From positions 1-10,001 of the forward strand of contig DASZNF010000029.1 of assembly GCA_035551355.1 (NCBI GenBank): a stretch of DNA of 10,001 nt, written 5' to 3'. Below are positions 4,984-10,001 of this stretch, piece after piece. Source of the stretch: DATATV01 sp035551355. Lineage in GTDB: Bacteria; Actinomycetota; Actinomycetes; Mycobacteriales; Pseudonocardiaceae. The position numbers were made by a program, and so were the translations under genes. The notes below the pieces were generated by a model. The model was given only the letters and a program-made list of their open reading frames with translations, searched no databases and was not told the origin of the DNA. Each line of letters starts with the position of its first letter. Position 1 is the stretch's first letter.

Positions 4984-7404
4984 TCAGGTCCGGGTGACCG
5001 GGAGCGTAATGCGCACGTCGCCCAGTCCGCGCGCGATCAACACGGTGCCGGTCGCGGGCAGCGGCCGCCAGCCGCCCGCCTCGGTGTCCCAGATCCGCTG
5101 GGCCCGCGGATCGCAGGCCACCTCGACCGTGCCGGAGCAGCCCGCGGCCAGCTCGATCCCGGCCCAGCCGATCAGCCGCACCGGCAGTTCCGGATCGCCC
5201 GGGTCCAGGTAGACCTGCACGGTTTCCCGGCCGGTGCGCAGGCCGGTGTTGGTCACCGTGACCCGCACGGTGTCCACCGCCCCGGCCGGCTCGGCCGCGT
5301 CGTAGCGCCAGGTGGTGTAACCAAGGCCGTGACCGAACCAGAACAGCGGCCGCTCACCGCGCGCGTGCCAGCCGCGGTAGCCGACCGCGCGGCCCTCGGT
5401 GTAGGGCAGCCGGCCCTCGACCGGCTGGGTGGACCAGGCCGGGCCCTGGCCGTCGCGGGCCGGGAAGGTGGTGACCAGCCGTCCGGCCGGTTCGATCAGG
5501 CCCAGCAGCGCGTCGGCCACGGCCGGGCCCGCCTCCTGCCCGGGCAGCCCCGCCCACAGCACCGCGTCCACCGCGCTCAGCCACGGCATCAGCACCGGGG
5601 TGGCCGCGTTGACCACCACCACGGTCCGCTTGGCCGCCCCGGCCACCGCGGCGACCAGGTCGTCCTGTTCTCCGGGCAGGGCCAGGGTGGCCTTGTCCAC
5701 GCCCTCGGTCTCCTGCTCCTGGGTCAGGCCGACCACCACCACGGCCACCTCGGCATTGGTCGCCGCCCGGGCCGCGGCCGCGATCACCTCGGCCGCCGGT
5801 TTCGGGGCGGGCCGGGCGATCAGGCTGGCCATGGTGTGCGGGGTGTGCCCGGTGCGCCGGGCGATGATCCGGTCCCCGGGGGAGACCAGCAGGTCGGTGG
5901 TCCAGTCCGGCGGGGTGAGCAGGCCCTCGCCGAGGTCGCCGGTGTGCTCGTGCCGCACGGTCTGGCTGGTCTCGCCGAGGCGGAACTCCCAGTCGCCCAG
6001 CCCGCGCAGGCCGACCCGCAACCGGCTGGGCGCGTCCAGCACGAACTCGGCGGTCAGCTCCACGGTCGCGGCCCGGTCCAGCCAGTCGCCGGGCTCGATG
6101 ATCGTCTCGGTGGCATCCAGCTGCCGGGACTCCAGCTCATCGCCCTGGGCGTCCAGCGCCGTGACCCGGAGGCCGGCGCGGCCGGTTCGTGGATCGCACA
6201 GCAGGTCCGGATTCGCGCTCTCCGGCCGATTCCGCACCTCCACTCCGTCCACAATGGACACCCGGTCTGGCCCGAGCGCGTCGACAAGGCCCTCGGCGAC
6301 GGTCACCACGTGCGGCGGACGCACCTGGGCGGAGCCGCCGCCCTGGGCGATGGTGGCCAGCGCGTGCCGCCCGACCAGCACCACGTTGGCGTGCTCGGCC
6401 GACAGGGGCAGTGTGTCGTTCTTGTTGACCAACACGGTCATTCCGCCTGCGGCCAGCCGGCGCAGCCGGGCGCGGCGCCGCTCGTCGGCCGGTGCGGGCA
6501 GGTCCGTGGGCCACTCCCGGCCGCCCAGCGCGCCCACCCGGATGGCCAGGCGCAGCACCCGGCGCACGTGTTCATCCACTGTGGACTCTTTGACCTCGCC
6601 GGCCCGCACCGCGGCCAGCAGCTTGTCGCCCCACGGCGTGTCCGGGCCGGGCATCACCAGGTCCAGTCCGCCGTTGGCGCTGGCCGCGGTGGAGGTGGTG
6701 GCGAACCAATCGGACATGACCAGTCCGTCGTAGCCCCACTCGCCCTTGAGCACCCCGTCGATCAGCTCGCCGTGCTCGGTCGCGGTGGTGCCGTTGATCC
6801 GGTTGTAGGAGGCCATCACCGCCCACGGCCCGGCGTCGGCCACCGCCATCTCGAACGGCAGCAGGTACACCTCGCGCAGAGTGGCCGGGTCGACCACCGA
6901 GTCGGCGGTGGTGCGCTCGGTCTCCGACTCGTTGGCCAGGAAGTGCTTGAGCGTGGCGGCGATGCCGTGCCCCTGCAGGCCGCGGGTGTAGGCGGTGGCC
7001 AGCGCGCCGGTGAGCAGCGGGTCCTCGCTGTAGGCCTCGAACAGACGTCCGCCCAGCGGGGTGCGGTGCAGGTTGATGGTCGGTCCGAGCACCACGTGCA
7101 CGTGCTGGGCCATGGCCTCCTCGGCCAGGAGTTCGCCGGCCTCGTGGGTGACCTCGGTGTTCCAGGACTGGGCCAGCAGGCTGGCGTTGGGCAGCAGGGC
7201 GCTGATCGGCCCACCGCGGAACTGGGGCCCGCGCACCCCGGTCGGGCCGTCGGACATGGCCAGTTCGGTCAGGCCGATCGCGGGTTCGGGATGCAGGGCG
7301 AACAGTGCGGCCCCGGCCAGCAGGCGCACCTTGGCCGGCAGGTCCAGGGCGCCGATCGCGGTCTCGATCCGGGCTTCCACCTCGCTGTGGCTCATGTCCG
7401 CCAT
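4984..7404 (-). CDS. Glycoside hydrolase family 3 beta-glucosidase-like enzyme with PA14-type insert
   Basis: An 806-residue retaining glycosidase expected to release terminal beta-linked sugars. Seen in order: an N-terminal TIM-barrel domain (about 10-290) with SDGPTGVRG (51-59), KHFLANESE (153-161) and the nucleophile motif GLVMSDWFA (227-235), Asp232. The alpha/beta sandwich domain starts near 310. It is interrupted at about 390-535 by a region compatible with a PA14 module and resumes with VVVVGLTQEQETEGVDKATLALPGEQDDL, which carries the likely acid/base Glu565 (Glu567 less likely). A fibronectin-III-like C-terminal domain (about 705-806) follows. This architecture matches KmBglI-type GH3 enzymes. 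No signal peptide or membrane segment is seen, so it probably acts in the cytoplasm on an imported or endogenous glycoside. An alternative start is the Met at 7395. First gene of the GH3-tetR unit, under a palindromic operator. The exact substrate is unknown. Confidence 0.93.
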   Translation of the reverse strand: MADMSHSEVEARIETAIGALDLPAKVRLLAGAALFALHPEPAIGLTELAMSDGPTGVRGPQFRGGPISALLPNASLLAQSWNTEVTHEAGELLAEEAMAQHVHVVLGPTINLHRTPLGGRLFEAYSEDPLLTGALATAYTRGLQGHGIAATLKHFLANESETERTTADSVVDPATLREVYLLPFEMAVADAGPWAVMASYNRINGTTATEHGELIDGVLKGEWGYDGLVMSDWFATTSTAASANGGLDLVMPGPDTPWGDKLLAAVRAGEVKESTVDEHVRRVLRLAIRVGALGGREWPTDLPAPADERRRARLRRLAAGGMTVLVNKNDTLPLSAEHANVVLVGRHALATIAQGGGSAQVRPPHVVTVAEGLVDALGPDRVSIVDGVEVRNRPESANPDLLCDPRTGRAGLRVTALDAQGDELESRQLDATETIIEPGDWLDRAATVELTAEFVLDAPSRLRVGLRGLGDWEFRLGETSQTVRHEHTGDLGEGLLTPPDWTTDLLVSPGDRIIARRTGHTPHTMASLIARPAPKPAAEVIAAAARAATNAEVAVVVVGLTQEQETEGVDKATLALPGEQDDLVAAVAGAAKRTVVVVNAATPVLMPWLSAVDAVLWAGLPGQEAGPAVADALLGLIEPAGRLVTTFPARDGQGPAWSTQPVEGRLPYTEGRAVGYRGWHARGERPLFWFGHGLGYTTWRYDAAEPAGAVDTVRVTVTNTGLRTGRETVQVYLDPGDPELPVRLIGWAGIELAAGCSGTVEVACDPRAQRIWDTEAGGWRPLPATGTVLIARGLGDVRITLPVTRT

Positions 7405-7415
7405 CCCACCACCGG

Positions 7416-7437
7416 ACCGACCGAGTACTCGGTCGGT
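7416..7437. promoter_or_regulatory. 22-bp perfect palindrome, likely TetR operator upstream of GH3
   Basis: The half-site ACCGACCGAGT (7416-7426) is followed without a gap by its exact reverse complement ACTCGGTCGGT (7427-7437). It ends 12 bp before the GH3 ATG on the minus strand. A possible -10 element, TATACC (7435-7440, minus strand), abuts or overlaps it, so a bound dimer would cover the transcription start. Size, symmetry and the TetR gene one position downstream fit an autoregulatory TetR operator. No second copy was noticed in the window. Confidence 0.8.
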
Positions 7438-7479
7438 ATATCAGGCCGTCACCGTCCCGTGATCGCGCGGAGATGTGGG

Positions 7480-8181
7480 TCAGCGGCGGCGCAGCACCAG
7501 GAACAGGCCCAGTCCGCCCAGCGCGGTGCAGCCGCCGGAGATGGCCAGCATCGCCGGAGAGGTGGTGCCGGCCAGGCTGTCGCCGAAGATCACCACGGCC
7601 ATGGTGCCCGGCAGGCTGCCCAGCACCGAACCGGCCAGGTAGGGGCGGAACCGCACCGCCGACACCCCGCAGCAGTAGTTCAGCGCGGAGAAGGGCACCA
7701 CCGGGATCAGCCGCAGCGAGGCCACGCCGAGCCAGCCGCCCTCGGCCAGCCGGTTGTTCACCGTGCGCACCACCGACCGGTCCAGAGTCCTGGTGAGCAG
7801 GCCGCGACCGAGCCAGCGGGCCAGGCCGAAGCCCAGCACCGCGCTCACCCCGGTGGCCGCCAGGGCCACGACGGTGCCGGTAACCGTGCCCAGCAGCAGG
7901 CCCGCGGCCAGGGTGAACACCGTGCGCGGCACCGGGGCCACGGTGATCAGGGCGTAGGCGGCGAACAGCAGCAGCGGCGCGGCCGGACCGGCGGCCGAGG
8001 CCCAGGACCGCAGCTCGCCCGCGCCGGGGATGGGCACCAGCACGGCGACCGCGATCAGCGCGACAAGCAGGCCGATCGCCACGCCCGCCCGCACGGCGGG
8101 GCGGCGCAGTAGGGTTTGCGGCGCTTCGGTTGGATCTTGGTCGATCGCGGGCGCTGTGTCGGAAGCGGGCACGGCGGGCAC
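7480..8181 (-). CDS. VTT-domain (TVP38/TMEM64, DedA-like) membrane protein
   Basis: A 233-residue polytopic membrane protein of the SNARE-associated/VTT superfamily. Distant eukaryotic members are lipid scramblases; bacterial ones are linked to envelope homeostasis, and the specific role here is unknown. Seen: an acidic cytoplasmic N terminus (about 1-30); a hydrophobic helix at about 32-52; the VTT core at about 67-205 with FAAYALITVAPVPRTVFTLAAG, a Gly-rich helix ending GFGLARWLGR (117-126) and the diagnostic RLIPVVPFSALNYCCG (157-172), a re-entrant loop motif; a final helix at about 208-230 ending in RRR. The open frame extends upstream to 8868, but that part is antisense to the PAC2 gene. 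I chose GTG at 8181, with GTG 8172 as the alternative. No Shine-Dalgarno site is seen; an AT-rich CAAAAT lies 6 nt upstream. The stop is 75 bp before the GH3 ATG on the same strand, with the operator in between, so separate control is likely. Confidence 0.87.
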   Translation of the reverse strand: MPAVPASDTAPAIDQDPTEAPQTLLRRPAVRAGVAIGLLVALIAVAVLVPIPGAGELRSWASAAGPAAPLLLFAAYALITVAPVPRTVFTLAAGLLLGTVTGTVVALAATGVSAVLGFGLARWLGRGLLTRTLDRSVVRTVNNRLAEGGWLGVASLRLIPVVPFSALNYCCGVSAVRFRPYLAGSVLGSLPGTMAVVIFGDSLAGTTSPAMLAISGGCTALGGLGLFLVLRRR

Positions 8182-8187
8182 CAGGCG

Positions 8188-8220
8188 ATTTTGCCAGACC
8201 GGCCGGACCCGGGATTTATT
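8188..8220. promoter_or_regulatory. Overlapping divergent promoters for the VTT and PAC2 genes
   Basis: On the minus strand TGGCAAAAT gives an extended-type -10, CAAAAT (8188-8193), 6 nt before the GTG of the membrane protein, suggesting a leaderless mRNA. On the plus strand TTGCCA (8191-8196) is a good -35 and TTTATT (8215-8220) a possible -10 with an 18-bp spacer, which would serve the PAC2 gene with a leader of about 50 nt. The two elements share bases 8191-8193, so polymerase binding on one strand could interfere with the other. Assigned by eye only. Confidence 0.35.
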
Positions 8221-8277
8221 CGCGTCTGGTCGGCGTTGACCGGAGGAACAAGCTTCGACTGCTGGGAGGCAGCCATC

Positions 8278-9189
8278 GTGTTGGATCCGGAGAGTCTCTA
8301 CGAGGTCGACTCGGATGTGCCTGACCTGCGCGGGGCGGTCCTGCTGCACTACTTCGACGGGTTCGTGGACGCCGGGTCGGCCGGCAAGATCCTGGCCGAC
8401 CACCTGGTCAGCGAGCACGGCGACCGGGTGATCGCGCGGTTCGACGTGGACCAGCTGCTGGACTACCGCTCGCGCCGCCCGCCGATGGTGTTCGACACCG
8501 ACCACTGGGTCGAGTACGAGGCGCCGGAACTGGTCGTGCACCTGCTGCACGACGAGGACGACAAGCCGTTCCTGCTGCTCACCGGCCCGGAGCCGGACCA
8601 CGCCTGGGAGGCGTTCACCGCCGCCGTGCAGAGCCTGGTGGAGCGCTGGGAGGTGCGGCTGTTCGCCGGATTCCGGGGGATTCCGCTCGGTGTGCCGCAC
8701 ACCCGGCCGATGTCCATCACCGCGCACGGCACCCGGCCCGAGCTGATCGCCGGGCACCGGTCCATGTTCAACCGGCTGCAGGTGCCCGGTGGGGTGGCCA
8801 ACCTGCTGGAGTACCGGCTGGGTCAGGCCGGGCAGGACGCCATGGGGCTGATCGCGCACGTGCCGCACTACCTGGCCCAGTCGGCCTACCCGGTGGCCGC
8901 GCAGAGCCTGGCCGACGCGCTGTCCATCGCGACCGGTCTGGTGTTCGACACCGAGGATCTGCGCGAGGCCGCGGAACTGGCCAAGGCGGAAGTCGACCGG
9001 CAGGTCTCATCCTCGGAGGAAGTGGCCGATGTGGTGGCCGCGCTGGAGCGGCAGTACGACACTTTCGTGGAAGCGGAAGGCCGGGAAAGCCTGCTCGCCG
9101 AGGCGCTGGAGGAGTTGCCCACCGCCGATGAGCTGGGCTCGGAGTTCGAACGATTCCTCGCCGAACAACAAGGTCACTCGGATCACTAA
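8278..9189 (+). CDS. PAC2-family protein (proteasome assembly chaperone-like fold)
   Basis: A 303-residue cytoplasmic protein of the PAC2 family, common in actinobacteria; the biochemical role is not established. Seen: LDPESLYEVDSDVPDLRGAV (2-21); the conserved HYFDGFVDAGSAG (24-36); the FDVDQLLDYRSRRPPM signature (55-70) followed by FDTDHW; LLLTGPEPDHAWEAF (99-113); GIPLGVPHTRP (134-144), a hallmark loop; VPHYLAQSAYP (195-205). A helical, acidic C-terminal tail has coiled-coil character at about 225-300 and ends PTADELGSEFERFLAEQQ. Length fits the family. The GTG at 8278 is chosen because conserved sequence begins there and GGGAGG (8264-8269) lies 8 nt upstream; the frame is open further upstream to 8116, but those residues do not look conserved. 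The IclR gene follows after 11 bp on the same strand, so the two may be co-transcribed, although a functional link is not obvious. Confidence 0.9.
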   Translation: MLDPESLYEVDSDVPDLRGAVLLHYFDGFVDAGSAGKILADHLVSEHGDRVIARFDVDQLLDYRSRRPPMVFDTDHWVEYEAPELVVHLLHDEDDKPFLLLTGPEPDHAWEAFTAAVQSLVERWEVRLFAGFRGIPLGVPHTRPMSITAHGTRPELIAGHRSMFNRLQVPGGVANLLEYRLGQAGQDAMGLIAHVPHYLAQSAYPVAAQSLADALSIATGLVFDTEDLREAAELAKAEVDRQVSSSEEVADVVAALERQYDTFVEAEGRESLLAEALEELPTADELGSEFERFLAEQQGHSDH

Positions 9190-9192
9190 CAT
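9187..9192 (+). promoter_or_regulatory. Possible -10 element of the IclR gene overlapping the PAC2 stop codon
   Basis: TAACAT matches TANNNT. Its first three bases are the PAC2 TAA stop and it lies 8 nt before the ATG at 9201. There is no purine-rich Shine-Dalgarno match beyond GGGG at 9196-9199, which sits too close to the ATG. No clear -35 is visible. It mirrors the arrangement before lpd. Weak evidence taken alone. Confidence 0.28.
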
Positions 9193-9200
9193 ATTGGGGT

Positions 9201-9992
9201 ATGAGCTCCTCCGGCCATCCATTCCTCGCGGTCGAAGGGCCCTCCCCGCAGTACCCGATCGAATCGGTCGACAACGCGCTGAAGATTCTGCTTTTGCTCG
9301 GTGAGCAAAGCGAGTTGCGGCTGACCGAGGTCGCCGAGTATTTGGGGGTGGCCTCGTCGACCGCGCATCGGTTGCTGGCGATGTTGCAGTACCGGGGCTT
9401 CGTGCGCCAGGAACCGCGCACGAAGCTCTACCTGCCGGGCACCGCACTGACTTCCGTAGCTTTCGCGGTGCTGCGCCGATTCGACGTTCGGGAAACGATG
9501 CGGCCGTTCCTGGAGCGGATTAATCGCGAGTTGTCCGAAACCGTGCATCTGGCCGCGCTGGACGGTGCGATGGTGCGGTTCATCGACGCGATCGAGTCGC
9601 CGCGCGCGGTGCGGGTGGCGTCTCGATTGGGGCTCTCGTTGCCGGCCAGTTGCACGTCCACCGGTAAGGCTATGCTTGCCGGATTGTCCACCGCTGACCT
9701 GTACCGGTTGTATCCGAATGAGGATCTTGCCGGTTTGACGCCGAATTCGATTCGCAGCAGGTCGGAACTGGAACACGAGATCGACGGTGTGCGGCGGCGC
9801 GGGTACGCGACCAGCAGCGAGGAAAGCGAGGAGGGCGTGTCCGCGGTCGCGGTCGCCTTCCCGGTGACCAGTTCGACGCGGCTGGCGATCAACGTGGCCG
9901 TCCCGGTGTCCCGGTTCCGGCGCAACGACATGCGGCGGATCGGGGAGTTGCTGCAGGCCGCGGTGGCCGAGGCGGCCGGACTCCTGCACTGA
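9201..9992 (+). CDS. IclR-family transcriptional regulator
   Basis: A 263-residue DNA-binding regulator. After a 15-residue leader, the winged helix-turn-helix domain begins at YPIESVDNALKILLLL (18-33); the helix-turn-helix is LRLTEVAEYLGVASSTAHRLLAMLQYRGFV (39-68), typical of IclR. A linker helix (about 90-112) leads into the GAF-like effector domain (about 113-262) with ETVHLAALDGAMVRFIDAIES (113-133), the signature CTSTGKAMLAGLS (151-163) in the ligand pocket, and the C-terminal VSAVAVAFPV...INVAVPVSRF. IclR proteins sense small catabolic acids or similar metabolites and usually control neighbouring genes. None of the genes seen here is an obvious catabolic target, so the target may lie beyond the right edge at 10001. 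The protein is complete, ending at TGA 9990-9992. The ATG at 9201 is the only sensible start, 11 bp after the PAC2 stop. Confidence 0.93.
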   Translation: MSSSGHPFLAVEGPSPQYPIESVDNALKILLLLGEQSELRLTEVAEYLGVASSTAHRLLAMLQYRGFVRQEPRTKLYLPGTALTSVAFAVLRRFDVRETMRPFLERINRELSETVHLAALDGAMVRFIDAIESPRAVRVASRLGLSLPASCTSTGKAMLAGLSTADLYRLYPNEDLAGLTPNSIRSRSELEHEIDGVRRRGYATSSEESEEGVSAVAVAFPVTSSTRLAINVAVPVSRFRRNDMRRIGELLQAAVAEAAGLLH

Positions 9993-10001
9993 AGCCCGGG
10001 A

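Noticed and set aside
4309..8112. A 1267-residue open frame on the plus strand antisense to GH3 and tetR
   Set aside because: Low-complexity Gly/His/Arg/Gln-rich translation with no recognisable domain, lying across real minus-strand genes; typical shadow frame of high-GC DNA.
8116..8277. Extended N terminus for the PAC2 protein
   Set aside because: The extra residues overlap the divergent membrane-protein gene and look non-conserved; GTG 8278 has a strong ribosome-binding site.
8182..8868. N-terminal extension of the VTT-domain protein to 462 residues
   Set aside because: The upstream part is antisense to the conserved PAC2 gene and is Gln/His/Val-rich without homology signs; the membrane protein begins near GTG 8181.

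Overview
The window is about 70% GC with dense coding, GTG starts, weak or absent Shine-Dalgarno sites and long antisense shadow frames, so it is chromosomal DNA of a high-GC actinobacterium. Protein resemblances (a mycobacterial LpdC-type dihydrolipoyl dehydrogenase, an actinobacterial PAC2 protein, an Rrf2 regulator beside cysC/cysD) fit a Pseudonocardiaceae-like genome. The family is my inference from memory of such proteins, not a search result. I see no tRNA, rRNA, CRISPR array, insertion sequence or phage gene.

Layout. (1) 1-759, minus strand: the sulfate-activation genes cysC (APS kinase) and cysD (ATP sulfurylase small subunit, running off the left edge), joined by an ATGA overlap. 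(2) 760-872: a divergent promoter region with a near-palindromic candidate operator. (3) 873-1334, plus strand: an Rrf2-family regulator without iron-sulfur cysteines, probably the controller of the sulfate genes. (4) 1335-1512: a convergent gap with weak hairpins. (5) 1513-2784, minus: an orphan soluble cytochrome P450. (6) 2785-2880: a gap with the P450 promoter and an unusual set of interleaved inverted repeats just after the lpd stop. (7) 2881-7404, minus: a run transcribed in the order GH3 glycosidase, TetR regulator, dihydrolipoyl dehydrogenase (lpd). A perfect 22-bp palindrome lies just upstream of the GH3 gene and is the likely TetR operator. (8) 7480-8181, minus: a VTT/DedA-like (TVP38/TMEM64) membrane protein. 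(9) 8278-9189 and 9201-9992, plus: a PAC2-family protein followed after 11 bp by an IclR-family regulator. The GTG of the membrane protein and the PAC2 gene diverge from a compact 96-bp region.

How the parts fit. CysD, with CysN expected just outside the left edge, makes APS from sulfate and ATP; CysC phosphorylates it to PAPS. The Rrf2 protein is positioned to sense sulfur status. The TetR protein probably represses its own transcription unit, GH3-tetR and perhaps lpd, through the single palindrome. Lpd is the shared E3 subunit of the 2-oxo-acid dehydrogenase complexes and no E1 or E2 gene is nearby, so it is likely to need a promoter of its own. The P450, the VTT protein, the PAC2 protein and the IclR regulator have no evident pathway partner here.

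I do not see a clearly new multi-gene system. The most interesting signals are regulatory: the 22-bp operator, the sulfur-gene operator with a clusterless Rrf2 regulator, the interleaved repeats after lpd, and a recurring arrangement in which a -10-like hexamer sits 5-8 nt before the start codon, suggesting leaderless mRNAs.
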